Translations under genes and position numbers: made by a program | Source: Paractinoplanes rishiriensis | GTDB lineage: Bacteria; Actinomycetota; Actinomycetes; Mycobacteriales; Micromonosporaceae | Reading direction: 5' to 3' | DNA: 64,000 bases | Assembly (NCBI RefSeq): GCF_016862375.1 | Contig: NZ_BOMV01000055.1 | Location: 62,001 to 126,000, forward strand | The notes under the pieces: model-generated | What the model was told of the DNA's origin: nothing | What the model saw: the letters and a program-made list of their open reading frames with translations, nothing else | The model's database searches: none | Part shown: piece after piece, positions 26,961 through 35,604 of the stretch | Position numbering within the stretch: position 1 is the stretch's first letter | How the letters are laid out: every line of letters begins with the position of its first letter

Positions 26961-27967
26961 TTCGGGCCTCCGGGCAGGCTGCACAGCTCGCGCCAGGTGA
27001 GGTCGGACAGGGGGATGCCGTCGCGGAGTCGTTCCGCGCGGGTGGTGGCCTCGATCTCGCCGGGCACCAGGACCCGGCCGCCGACCGCGGTCGCGGTGCC
27101 GCCGAGCAGCGCGCAGAAGTCCTCGCACTGCTGCCGGAACTCGGCCACGGGCACGAAGGTCGCGATGTCCACCGCGACGACGACGGTGCCGAAGGTGTTG
27201 TCGTAGCCGGGCAGGCTGGAGATGCCGGTGCCGGTCAGCAGCCCGCCGACGATCTCGATGAGGACGCTGAGCCCGTAGCCCTTGTGCAGTCCGAACGGCA
27301 GCAGCGCCCCGCCGCGGTAGAAGTCGCCGGGGTCGGTGGTCTCCCGGCCGTCCGGGCCGACCACGACGCCGGGCGGGAGGCTCTCCCCCGCGGCCGCGGC
27401 CAGCGCGACCTTGCCCTCGGCGATGCCCGCGGTGGCGAAGTCGGCCACCACCGGGGCGTGGCCGCCGGCGCGGGGCGCGGCCCAGGCGAACGGGTTGGTG
27501 CCGAGCCGCCGCTCGCGCCCACCGAACGGGGCCACGTTCGCATCGGTGTTGCCGAAGGCGACCCCGATCGCGTCGTCCGCGGCCAGCCGGTGCACGTACT
27601 CGCCGAGCCGGCCGACGTGGCCGCACCGGCGGATCGGCACCACGGCGGAACCGTTCTCGCGGGCCAGGCGCCGCGCCTCGGTGACCGCGAGCCGGGCCGC
27701 GAGATGGCCGAACCCGTTGCGGCAGTCGACCGCGGACGCGCCCGGCCGGAGGTGTTCGAGGGCGGGTTCGGCGGCCGGGTCGAGCCGGCCGTCGCGGATG
27801 AACTCCAGGTACTGCTGGACCCGGCGGACCCCGTGCGAGTCGTGCCCGACCAGGTCCGACTCGACCAGCGAGGCGGCCACCGCGTGCGCGTGCGCGGCCG
27901 GGGCGCCCGCCGTGGCGAGGATCCCCTCGGCGGCCGCCACCAGCGTGTCGCGCTCGACCAGGGCCAC
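26957..27967 (-). CDS. malate/L-lactate/ureidoglycolate-type dehydrogenase (Ldh_2 family)
   Basis: 336 residues from a GTG at 27967; AAGGAGG lies 5 nt before it, overlapping the alternative ATG at 27982. Family features: SDLVGHDSHGVRRVQQYLEFI with the catalytic His, GNTDANVAPFGGRERRLGTNPFAWAAP for NAD(P), and PFGLHKGYGLSVLIEI. It oxidises a 2-hydroxy acid or a related imino/keto compound with NAD(P). It is the first gene of a two-gene operon with the MHS transporter. Confidence 0.9.
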   Translation of the reverse strand: MALVERDTLVAAAEGILATAGAPAAHAHAVAASLVESDLVGHDSHGVRRVQQYLEFIRDGRLDPAAEPALEHLRPGASAVDCRNGFGHLAARLAVTEARRLARENGSAVVPIRRCGHVGRLGEYVHRLAADDAIGVAFGNTDANVAPFGGRERRLGTNPFAWAAPRAGGHAPVVADFATAGIAEGKVALAAAAGESLPPGVVVGPDGRETTDPGDFYRGGALLPFGLHKGYGLSVLIEIVGGLLTGTGISSLPGYDNTFGTVVVAVDIATFVPVAEFRQQCEDFCALLGGTATAVGGRVLVPGEIEATTRAERLRDGIPLSDLTWRELCSLPGGPK

Positions 27968-28040
27968 GGTGACCTCCTTCAATGAGGTAGATCACACTTC
28001 TTGACCGCCGGGCCCCTCCGCTAAACCGAGATTTCGATAT

Positions 28041-28742
28041 CTATCGACGCGCCGCCGCGGCAATCGCGGCTGCTCCGGCGGCCGCGGCGATGCGCACGCC
28101 GCGCGGCCGGCGCGGGTACAGGGCGGTGGTGAGCAGTCCCCAGCCGGACGCCAGCGCGAGCGGCAGGCGCCCCCGCCGGCTGGCCGCGACCCCGGCCGTC
28201 ACCGCGCCCGCGACACCCAGCACGCCGGCCACCGACGCCGCCACCGACTCCCGGGCGCCGGCCAGCTTGGCGCCGGCCGCGACGTTGACGGCGCTCGCCA
28301 GCGCGGTCCAGCCCAGCAGCAGCCCGGTGCTCGCCGGGGTGGCCGCCGCCCAGCCGGCCGGCGCTGGCAGGCGCTGCTGGCGGGCGTGCGCGACGGCGGC
28401 GAACGCCGTGGCCACCGGCAGTAGGAACGGGGTGAGCGCGAACCGGTCGCCCTGGGCAGCCAGCGACCAGAGGGCGTTCGTGGCGAAGGCACCGGCCAGC
28501 GGCCAGCCGGTGCGGCGGCTCACCGGCCGCGCCCGGTTGCCGGGCAACAGCTGGTTCCCGGTCGCCAGCGCACTGCCCGCGAAAATCGGCGCCCAGACGA
28601 CGAAGGCGTAGTCCGGCGGCGTGATCACCGTGTCGTATCGCCGGGTCTGCTCGCCCTTGCCGAGCAACGGCCCCACGGTGGGTATGACGACGAACGCCGC
28701 ACAGGCCCCACCGAGCACATAGGAACGCCATCGATCCCCCAT
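28041..28742 (-). CDS. TspO/MBR-like multi-pass membrane protein
   Basis: 233 residues from ATG 28742 (GTG 28748 is possible). Six to seven hydrophobic segments. The segment TPPDYAFVVWAPIFAGSALATGNQLLP resembles the first loop of TspO-related tryptophan-rich proteins, which bind tetrapyrroles or lipids, but overall similarity is weak. It is divergently arranged with the small gene at 28779. Confidence 0.65.
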   Translation of the reverse strand: MGDRWRSYVLGGACAAFVVIPTVGPLLGKGEQTRRYDTVITPPDYAFVVWAPIFAGSALATGNQLLPGNRARPVSRRTGWPLAGAFATNALWSLAAQGDRFALTPFLLPVATAFAAVAHARQQRLPAPAGWAAATPASTGLLLGWTALASAVNVAAGAKLAGARESVAASVAGVLGVAGAVTAGVAASRRGRLPLALASGWGLLTTALYPRRPRGVRIAAAAGAAAIAAAARR

Positions 28743-28778
28743 GCCCACTGCCTTGCCCGGATTCGGTACGGTCGAACC

Positions 28779-28928
28779 ATGCAGACCACGGACGACACGA
28801 AGCCTGCCCGCGATTCGCAGACGGTGGAACTGGCCTCACCGAGCGAGATCGGCCTGCTGGCGCTTGCCGTCGGTGCCGTGGCCACCGTGCTGTTCCGTCG
28901 CCGCCGCCGCCGGCGGGCCAACAGCTGA
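28779..28928 (+). CDS. small single-span membrane protein, 49 residues
   Basis: Starts MQTTDDTKPARDSQTVEL, has one hydrophobic helix (IGLLALAVGAVATVLF) and ends in seven consecutive Arg and RANS. Short acidic/polar outside, basic inside is a positive-inside single-span protein. No family is recognised. A perfect hairpin terminator 11 bp after the stop supports a real transcription unit. Confidence 0.6.
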   Translation: MQTTDDTKPARDSQTVELASPSEIGLLALAVGAVATVLFRRRRRRRANS

Positions 28929-28939
28929 TCGCAGACATC

Positions 28940-28971
28940 GGAAAGCCCGGGCCCCCTCGCCCGGGCTTTCC
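28940..28971. terminator. bidirectional hairpin terminator
   Basis: GGAAAGCCCGGG and CCCGGGCTTTCC form a perfect 12-bp stem with an 8-nt loop between the convergent small membrane protein gene and the aldehyde dehydrogenase gene. Either strand ends in a pyrimidine/T-containing tract, so it can serve both. Confidence 0.85.
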
Positions 28972-28986
28972 GCGTTTCCGGCCCGG

Positions 28987-30456
28987 CTACAGGGCGTGCA
29001 TCACGTGCTTGAGGCGGGTGTAGTCCTCCAGGCCGTACACCGACAGGTCCTTGCCGTGGCCGGAGTGCTTGAAACCGCCGTGCGGCATCTCGGCGACCAG
29101 CGGGATGTGGCAGTTCACCCAGACGCAGCCGAAGTCGAGGCGCTGGGTCATCCGCATGGCGCGGCCGTGGTCCCGGGTCCAGACACTGGAGGCCAGGCCG
29201 TACTCGACGCCGTTCGCCCAGGCGACCGCCTCGTCCTCGTCGGTGAACTGCTGGACCGTGATGACCGGACCGAAGATCTCGTCCTGCACCGCCTCGTCGG
29301 CCTGGCGCAGGCCGGAGACAACCGTGGGGGCGTAGTAGAAACCGCGGTCGCCGACCCGGGCGCCGCCCGCGTTCAGGGTGGCGTGGTCGGGCAGCCGGTC
29401 GACGAAGCCGCGCACCCGGTCGAACTGCCGGGAGCTGTTGAGCGGGCCGAACAGCACGTCCTCGTCGTCGGCCGCACCGGTCTTGGTGCCGTTGGCCTGC
29501 TCGGCCAGCGCCGCCACGAAGTCGGTGTAGATGCCCGGCGCGGCCAGCACCCGGGTGGCGGCCGTGCAGTCCTGGCCGGCGTTGAAGTAGCCGCCGATCG
29601 CGATGGCCTCGGCCGCCGCCTCCAGGTCGGCGTCGTCGAAGATCACCACGGGGGCCTTGCCGCCCAGTTCGAGGTGGGTGCGCTTGAGGTCGGCCGCGGC
29701 GGCTCCGGCGACCTCCATGCCGGCCCGTACGCTGCCGGTGATCGAGACCATCTGCGGGGTGGGGTGGCTGACCAGCTCGCGGCCGGTGTCGCGGTCGCCG
29801 ACCACCACGTTGAACACTCCCGGCGGCAGGAACTCGGCGGCGATCTCGGCCAGCATCACCGTGGTGACCGGGGTGGTGTCGGACGGCTTGAGCACGATCG
29901 TGTTGCCGGCCGCGATCGCCGGCGCCAGCTTCCAGACCGCCATCATGAGCGGGTAGTTCCACGGCGTGACCTGCGCGCACACGCCGACCGGCTCGCGCCG
30001 CACGTAGCTCTCGAAGCCGTTCATGTACTGGCCCGCGGAGCGGCCCTCGAGCAGCCGGGCGGCACCCGCGAAGAACCGGATCTGGTCGATCGCCGGCGGC
30101 AGTTCCTCGCTCTTGGTGAGCGCCAGCGGCTTGCCGGTGTTGCGCGACTCCGCCTCGACCAACTCGTCGGTGCGGGCCTCCAGCGCGTCGGCGAACTTGA
30201 GCAGCGCCTGCTGCCGCTCGCTGGGAGTCGTGTTCCGCCAGGCCTCGAACGCCGTCGCGGCCGCCGCCATGGCCCGATCCACGTCCGGTTTACCGGACAC
30301 CGGCGCCGAGGCGAACACCTCGCCGGTCGCCGGGTCGACGAGATCCTCGTATCGTCCTTCGACGGGCGCAGCCGGGGCGCCGCCGATGAAGTTGTGCAGC
30401 ACGGTCTTGGCGGTCACTCGATCTCCAGACGCAGGATCGGACACTTTCCGGCCCAT
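28987..30456 (-). CDS. gamma-aminobutyraldehyde-type aldehyde dehydrogenase
   Basis: 489 residues. NAD-dependent ALDH fold with VTPWNYPLMMAVWKLAPAIAAGNTIVLKPSD, general base Glu263 in LELGGK and nucleophile Cys297 in GQDCTA, and PHGGFKHSGHGKDLSVYGLEDYT at the C-terminus. The GQDCTAATRV and GHGKDLS variants are typical of aminobutyraldehyde/aminoaldehyde dehydrogenases (PatD/Prr type) of polyamine breakdown, making GABA from 4-aminobutanal. The start could be shorter (GTG at VTAKTVLHNF). A PuuB-like oxidase at 52.3 kb may serve the same pathway. Confidence 0.88.
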   Translation of the reverse strand: MGRKVSDPASGDRVTAKTVLHNFIGGAPAAPVEGRYEDLVDPATGEVFASAPVSGKPDVDRAMAAAATAFEAWRNTTPSERQQALLKFADALEARTDELVEAESRNTGKPLALTKSEELPPAIDQIRFFAGAARLLEGRSAGQYMNGFESYVRREPVGVCAQVTPWNYPLMMAVWKLAPAIAAGNTIVLKPSDTTPVTTVMLAEIAAEFLPPGVFNVVVGDRDTGRELVSHPTPQMVSITGSVRAGMEVAGAAAADLKRTHLELGGKAPVVIFDDADLEAAAEAIAIGGYFNAGQDCTAATRVLAAPGIYTDFVAALAEQANGTKTGAADDEDVLFGPLNSSRQFDRVRGFVDRLPDHATLNAGGARVGDRGFYYAPTVVSGLRQADEAVQDEIFGPVITVQQFTDEDEAVAWANGVEYGLASSVWTRDHGRAMRMTQRLDFGCVWVNCHIPLVAEMPHGGFKHSGHGKDLSVYGLEDYTRLKHVMHAL

Positions 30457-30548
30457 CCTTCCACTGATTCCGCAGCTATCAAGACCTTCGAGGTACGACT
30501 TCCGTCAACCGGCTCAGCCATGCGGACTTCCCGCCGAACTTGGTACAA

Positions 30549-33038
30549 GTGGGGTCGACAGCGGGCACTACCGGCGCTGACGGCCGGCTCAGCGATGCCG
30601 CGCGACTGCGCCGGCTGGCCGACACCGGCCTGCTCGACGCTGCCCCCTGCCCCTCATTGGACCGGCTCGCCCGGGCCGCCGCCCATCAGGTGCGTACCGC
30701 CGCCGCACAGATCTCGCTGATCGCCGCCGACCGCCGGGTGGTGGCCGGCCAGGCCGGGCCCGCGGTCCGGCACACGTTCTGCCGGCTGGTGGTGGACAGC
30801 GACGCACCGCTGCTGGTCAGCGACGCCCGCACCGACGACCGGGTGGCCGGGCACCCGGCGCTGGGGAACGGCGTGATCGCGTACGCCGGCTTCCCGGTGC
30901 GCAGCGGCGACGGCTACCCGCTCGGCGCCTTCTGCGTGCTGCACGACCAGCCCCGCGACTGGGAACCGCGCGACCTGCTGCTGGTCGAGGACCTGGCCGC
31001 GGCGGCGCAGACCGAGATCAGGCTGCGGGCCGAGGCGCGGACCGCCCGGCGGCTGCAGGGGGTGCTGGACGCCTGCCAGGACGCGTACGTGTCCATCGAT
31101 CTGAACGGCGCCGTGCAGGCCTGGAACGCCGCGGCTGAGCGGCTCTTCGGCTACCCGGTGGCGGACGCGCTGGGCCGCCAGGTGTCCGCCCTGATCATCC
31201 CGGAGCGGTTCCGGCCGGCGCACGAGGCCGGCCTGGCCCGGCTGCGCGCCGGTCATCCCTCGGTGCTGGCCGGCGGCCGGGTCGAGCTGGCCGCCCGGAA
31301 CCGCGCCGGCGGCGAGTTCCCGATCGAGATGACCCTGCAGGTGGACGGCGAGCTGTACCACGCGTTCCTGCACGACATCACCGCCAAGCACCGGGCCGCG
31401 ACCGGCCGGGAGCTGCGGCTCGCGGTGGCCCGCGCGCTGGCCGACGCGACCAGCGCCGAACAGGCCGCCGACGGCACGCTCGCCGCCGTGGCGCACGCGC
31501 TGGGCTGGGCGTTCGGCGAATTCTGGCAGGCCGACGACGAGGCCGGCCGGATCGCCCGGGTCGGCCACTGGATCTCCCCGGAGCACGACCTGTCCGCGGT
31601 CACCGCCGACCGCCCGTTCTCGGTGCCGCACGGGGTCGGGCTGGCCGGCCACATCTGGGCGACCGGCACCGGCCTGTGGGCACCCGAGGTCGCCGACGAC
31701 CCGCGGCTGCTGATGCGCCGCGACCAGATCCGGCAGGCCGGGCTGCACAGCGCCATCGGCCTGCCGATCCGCTCGGCCGACCGGATCCTCGGCGTGCTGC
31801 TGCTGTTCAGCGTCGAGGTGGAGGAGCCCGACGCCGAGGTGCTCGAGCTGCTCGACGGGGTGTGCGGCCAGCTGGGCCGGTACTTCGAGCGGCGCCGCGC
31901 CGAGGACCTGGCGCTGGCCCTGGCCGCCGCCCGCCGCGACTTCGACCGGGTGATCGAGCAGGTCGAGGACTACGTCTGGACCGTGGAGGTGCGCCCCGAC
32001 GGCAGCATCCACCCGGTGTACGGCAGCCCCGGCGGCCGGCTGGTGATCGGACCGCCGGCCGACCACCCCGACCTGGCCGACGCCATGGACGGCCGGGTGC
32101 ACCCCGACGACCGGGCCGCCGCCGAGGAACTGCCCCGCAAGGTGCTGGCCGGCGAGGCCGCCGAGAACGAGGTCCGGATGATCGGCCCGGACGGCGCGGT
32201 CCGCTGGATCTGGACCCGGGCCATCCCCCGCCGCGAGGGCGGCCGCCTGCTGGTGGACGGGATCAGCACCGACGTCACCGACCGGCGCCAGCTGGCCGAG
32301 CAGCGCGAACGCCTGCTGACCGACCAGCGCGAGCAGAACGACCGGCTGCGCCGCCTGGACCGGCTGAAGGACGAACTGGTCGCGCTGGTCAGCCACGAGC
32401 TGCGCAACCCGCTCGGCGCGATCCGCAACTACGCCGAGGAACTGCTGCTCGACGACACCCTCTCGGCCGACCAGCGGCACCTCACCGAGGTGATCGACAA
32501 GCACAGCGCGCACATGCAGAACCTGGTCGACGACCTGCTCGACATGGCCCGGCTGGAGGACGGCAGCCTGCGCATCACCCCCGCGCCGATCGAGATCGGC
32601 GCGCTGGTCCGGGACGTGCTGCAGTCGCAGCAGCCGGCCGCCGCGGGCAAGTCGCTGACCGTCGCGGCCGACGCCCCCGAGCACCTGGCCGTCCGCGCCG
32701 ACCCGACCCGGCTGCGCCAGGTGCTCGACAACCTGCTGTCAAACGCGGTCAAGTACACGCCGTCCGGCGGCCGGGTGACGATCACCGCGGAGCGGGTGGC
32801 CGACGAGGTGCGGGTGACCGTGACCGACAGCGGCATCGGCATCCCCGACGACCAGTACGACCTGCTGTTCGACCGCTTCTTCCGGGCGAGCAACGCCATC
32901 AAGCAGGGCATCAAGGGGACCGGACTGGGCCTGGCCATCACCAAGACCATCGTCGAGGCGCACGGCGGCCGGATCACAGCGGCCCCCGCCACGGGCGGAG
33001 GCTGCTGCTTCACCGTGGCCCTGCCCGCCCTCCAGTAG
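30549..33038 (+). CDS. multi-sensor histidine kinase (GAF-PAS-GAF-PAS-HisKA-HATPase)
   Basis: About 829 residues from GTG 30549 (TTG 30540 is an alternative). No membrane segments. GAF at about 20-165 (FCRLVVDSDAPLLVSDARTDDR), PAS at 170-285 (YVSIDLNGAVQAWNAAAERLFGYP), a second GAF at 300-460, PAS at 470-590, coiled coil, HisKA with His616 in SHELRNPLGAI, then the N box NLLSNAVKYTP and G boxes DSGIGIP and GTGLGLAI. It is a soluble sensor, probably of light, redox or small ligands. No response regulator is adjacent, so it is an orphan kinase. Confidence 0.92.
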   Translation: MGSTAGTTGADGRLSDAARLRRLADTGLLDAAPCPSLDRLARAAAHQVRTAAAQISLIAADRRVVAGQAGPAVRHTFCRLVVDSDAPLLVSDARTDDRVAGHPALGNGVIAYAGFPVRSGDGYPLGAFCVLHDQPRDWEPRDLLLVEDLAAAAQTEIRLRAEARTARRLQGVLDACQDAYVSIDLNGAVQAWNAAAERLFGYPVADALGRQVSALIIPERFRPAHEAGLARLRAGHPSVLAGGRVELAARNRAGGEFPIEMTLQVDGELYHAFLHDITAKHRAATGRELRLAVARALADATSAEQAADGTLAAVAHALGWAFGEFWQADDEAGRIARVGHWISPEHDLSAVTADRPFSVPHGVGLAGHIWATGTGLWAPEVADDPRLLMRRDQIRQAGLHSAIGLPIRSADRILGVLLLFSVEVEEPDAEVLELLDGVCGQLGRYFERRRAEDLALALAAARRDFDRVIEQVEDYVWTVEVRPDGSIHPVYGSPGGRLVIGPPADHPDLADAMDGRVHPDDRAAAEELPRKVLAGEAAENEVRMIGPDGAVRWIWTRAIPRREGGRLLVDGISTDVTDRRQLAEQRERLLTDQREQNDRLRRLDRLKDELVALVSHELRNPLGAIRNYAEELLLDDTLSADQRHLTEVIDKHSAHMQNLVDDLLDMARLEDGSLRITPAPIEIGALVRDVLQSQQPAAAGKSLTVAADAPEHLAVRADPTRLRQVLDNLLSNAVKYTPSGGRVTITAERVADEVRVTVTDSGIGIPDDQYDLLFDRFFRASNAIKQGIKGTGLGLAITKTIVEAHGGRITAAPATGGGCCFTVALPALQ

Positions 33039-33041
33039 GCC

Positions 33042-33908
33042 CTAGTAGGCGGGCACCAGTTCCTCGGCCAGGCGCAGCAGCGGCTCATGGTCGTACGCGA
33101 CCCGCGGGATGTAGAAGAGGACGTAGTTGGCGCCGGCCGCCAGGACCTTGTCGACCCGCTCCCGGACCTGCGCGGTCGACCAGGAGAGGTCCAGCTCGAT
33201 CGTGGTCGACTTGATGATGCGGTCGTAGTCGCGGTCCAGCTTCTCGCAGTGCTGCCGCAGCACGCCGAGCTTGTGCGCGACGAGTTCGGGGTTGCCGCCG
33301 CCCACGTTACAGGCGTCCGCGTACTGCGCCACCAGCTTGAGCGTCACCTTCTCGCCGCCGCCGCCGAGCCAGAACGACGGGCGCCGGCGGGGCTGGTTGA
33401 TCGGACCGTCGATCCGGTGGTACTTGCCGTGGTAGACCGGGCGGTCCTCGTTCCACATCTTGTCGATGATCTCGACGGCCTCGCGGAAGGCGGCCATCCG
33501 CGGCGGGATGTCGGTCCACTCGTAGCCGTACGCCTTCCACTCGTGCTCGTACCAGCCGGCGCCCAGGCCCGCGTAGAGGCGGCCGTGGCTGGCCACGTCG
33601 ACGGTGGATGCGATCTTGGCGTACAGCGACGGCTGGCGGTAGCCGTTGCAGCCGACCATCTGACCGATGTTGACCCGGCTGGTGTCCCGGGCCAGCGTCG
33701 ACGTGGCGGTCCAGCACTCGAACACCGCGTTGTCGGTGGGTTCCGGAACCGTGTGGAAGTGGTCGTACAGCCAGATCGAATCCCACGGCCCGGCGTCGGC
33801 GACCCGGGCCACCGCCGTCATCGCCTCGTACTGATCGACCGGGTCGGCGATCTCGACCAGGTCCATCTTCCATCCCTGCGGCACGAACACTCCGAAGCGC
33901 ACACTCAT
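33042..33908 (-). CDS. LLM-class F420-dependent oxidoreductase
   Basis: 288 residues from ATG 33908. A luciferase-like TIM barrel: FGVFVPQGWKMDL, DSIWLYDHFHTVPEP, TSRVNIGQMVGCNGYRQPSLYAKIASTVDVASHGRLYAGLGAGWYEHEWKAYG. In actinomycetes these usually use coenzyme F420. The substrate is unknown. It ends 3 bp from the convergent kinase gene and is divergent from the second DGPF/ECF42 module. Confidence 0.9.
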   Translation of the reverse strand: MSVRFGVFVPQGWKMDLVEIADPVDQYEAMTAVARVADAGPWDSIWLYDHFHTVPEPTDNAVFECWTATSTLARDTSRVNIGQMVGCNGYRQPSLYAKIASTVDVASHGRLYAGLGAGWYEHEWKAYGYEWTDIPPRMAAFREAVEIIDKMWNEDRPVYHGKYHRIDGPINQPRRRPSFWLGGGGEKVTLKLVAQYADACNVGGGNPELVAHKLGVLRQHCEKLDRDYDRIIKSTTIELDLSWSTAQVRERVDKVLAAGANYVLFYIPRVAYDHEPLLRLAEELVPAY

Positions 33909-33934
33909 GACGCCCAACCTAATCGAGCCGTGGA

Positions 33935-33961
33935 TGTCGAGCGCCGTTGATCGCCTCCGTC
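33935..33961 (+). promoter_or_regulatory. ECF42-type promoter of the second module
   Basis: TGTCGA (33935-33940), a 17-nt spacer, then CGTC (33958-33961), 33 bp before the DGPF start. This has the same -35 word and spacer as the first module's promoter and fits the ECF42 consensus as I recall it (TGTCGA, then CGA/TC). Autoregulation by the sigma factor two genes on is inferred. Confidence 0.6.
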
Positions 33962-33994
33962 CCTAGGGTGAAGAGACCAACGAGGAGGACAGCG

Positions 33995-34405
33995 ATGCCG
34001 CGTTACCTGCTGATCGTCGACTACCGGCCGGGCACCGAGGACACGCCGATGGACCGCTGGCAGCCCGACGAGGTCAGTGCGCACATGAACTACTACAACG
34101 CGCTCAACAAGGAACTGACCGAGAGCGGCGAGTTGGTCGGCGGCGAGGCGCTCACCGGGCCGGAGTTCGGCAAGGAGGTGACCGGCGACGGGATCACCGC
34201 TCCGGTGGTCACCGACGGGCCGTTCGCCGAGACCAAGGAGGTGCTGGCCGGCTTCCAGATCGTCGAGGTCGAGTCGGAGGCGCGGGCGATCGAGATCGCG
34301 GCGCAGGTCTCGGCGGTGCCGGGACCGGGCGGGGTGCCGCTCCAGCAGCCGGTCATCGTGCGCCGGGTGATGGACGGCACCGACTTCGACGCCCTGGTGA
34401 AGTGA
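33995..34405 (+). CDS. DGPF-domain (YCII-related) protein, second copy
   Basis: 136 residues from an ATG with GAGGAGG 6 nt upstream. It carries VVTDGPFAETKEVLAGFQIVEVES, the DGPF core. It is longer and clearly diverged from the copy at 3.0 kb, so not a recent duplication. Its stop overlaps the GTG of the sigma factor by 4 bp. Confidence 0.9.
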   Translation: MPRYLLIVDYRPGTEDTPMDRWQPDEVSAHMNYYNALNKELTESGELVGGEALTGPEFGKEVTGDGITAPVVTDGPFAETKEVLAGFQIVEVESEARAIEIAAQVSAVPGPGGVPLQQPVIVRRVMDGTDFDALVK

Positions 34406-35589
34406 CCGCCGACCTGCTGCGGCGGCTGGCGCCGGAAGTCCTCGGGGTGCTCGCGCGGCGCTCCGGAGACTTCGGCGCGGCCGAGGACGCGGTGCAGGAG
34501 GCACTTATCGCTGCGCACCTGCACTGGCCGGCCGAGGGCGTACCGGACAACCCGCGCGCCTGGCTGATCCAGACCGCCACCCGCAAGCTGATCGACGCGA
34601 TCCGGGGCGAGCAGGCCCGGCGCCGCCGCGAGGAACTGGCGGCCCGGCTGACTGTGCCGGTCGACGCCACCGACCGGGACGACACGCTGGCGGTGCTGTT
34701 CATGAGCTGCCACCCGTCACTCACCCCGGCGTCGGCCATCGCGCTGGCCCTGCGCGCGGTGGGCGGCCTCACGACGGCCGAGATCGCGGCGGCGTTCGTC
34801 GTCCCGGAGGCCACCATGGCCCAGCGGATCAGCCGGGCCAAGCAGCGCCTGCGCAGCTCCGGCGCGCGCTTCGCGCTGCCGGCCGAGGAGTGGACCGGCG
34901 CGCTGCGTCAGGTCCGGCACGTGCTTTACCTGATCTTCAATGAGGGGTACGCGGTGAGCACCGGCCCGGCGCTGCAGCGCACCGACCTGACCGCCGAGGC
35001 GATCCGGCTCACCCGGCTGGCGCACGAGATGCTGCCGTCCGACGCCGAGACCGCCGGCCTGCTCGCGCTCATGCTGCTCACCGACGCCCGGCGGCCGGCC
35101 CGCACCGACGCGTCCGGCGACCTGATCCCGCTCGACGAGCAGGACCGGTCCCGCTGGGACCGCCGGTCCATCATCGAGGGCATCCGCCTCATCGACGCCG
35201 CCATCGTCCGTGGTGAGCTGGGCGAATACCAGCTACAGGCGGCCATCGCGGCGCTGCACGACCGGGCACCGCGGGCCGCGGACACCGACTGGCCGCAGAT
35301 CCTCGCGCTGTACGGGCTGCTCGAGCGGATGACCGGCAACCCGGTGGTGTCGCTCAACCGCGCGGTGGCCGAGGCCATGGTGCACGGGCCGGCGGCCGGG
35401 CTGAAGGCACTCGACGACCTCGGCGACCGGTTGCCGGCCGGGCACCGGGTGGACGCGGTCCGGGCCCACCTGCTGGAACGGGCTGGGCAGCGCGAGGAGG
35501 CCGCGCGGTTATACGCTGCCGCCGCGGCCGCCACCACGAGCCTGCCCGAGCGGCGGTATCTGACGACCCGGGCGGCGCGGCTGCGGTAG
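34402..35589 (+). CDS. ECF42-type RNA polymerase sigma factor, second copy
   Basis: 395 residues from a GTG. Sigma-2 (RRSGDFGAAEDAVQEALIAAHLHWP, DNPRAWLIQTATRKLIDAIR), sigma-4 (AVGGLTTAEIAAAFVVPEATMAQRISRAKQRL), then the long ECF42 extension with LYLIFNEGYA, LMLLTDARRPART and EQDRSRWD, shared with the copy at 3.4 kb. Operon spacing (-4 bp upstream, 15 bp to the permease) suggests it also drives the FtsX permeases, unlike the first module. Confidence 0.9.
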   Translation: MTADLLRRLAPEVLGVLARRSGDFGAAEDAVQEALIAAHLHWPAEGVPDNPRAWLIQTATRKLIDAIRGEQARRRREELAARLTVPVDATDRDDTLAVLFMSCHPSLTPASAIALALRAVGGLTTAEIAAAFVVPEATMAQRISRAKQRLRSSGARFALPAEEWTGALRQVRHVLYLIFNEGYAVSTGPALQRTDLTAEAIRLTRLAHEMLPSDAETAGLLALMLLTDARRPARTDASGDLIPLDEQDRSRWDRRSIIEGIRLIDAAIVRGELGEYQLQAAIAALHDRAPRAADTDWPQILALYGLLERMTGNPVVSLNRAVAEAMVHGPAAGLKALDDLGDRLPAGHRVDAVRAHLLERAGQREEAARLYAAAAAATTSLPERRYLTTRAARLR

Positions 35590-35604
35590 GCGCATGGGGG
35601 ACGG

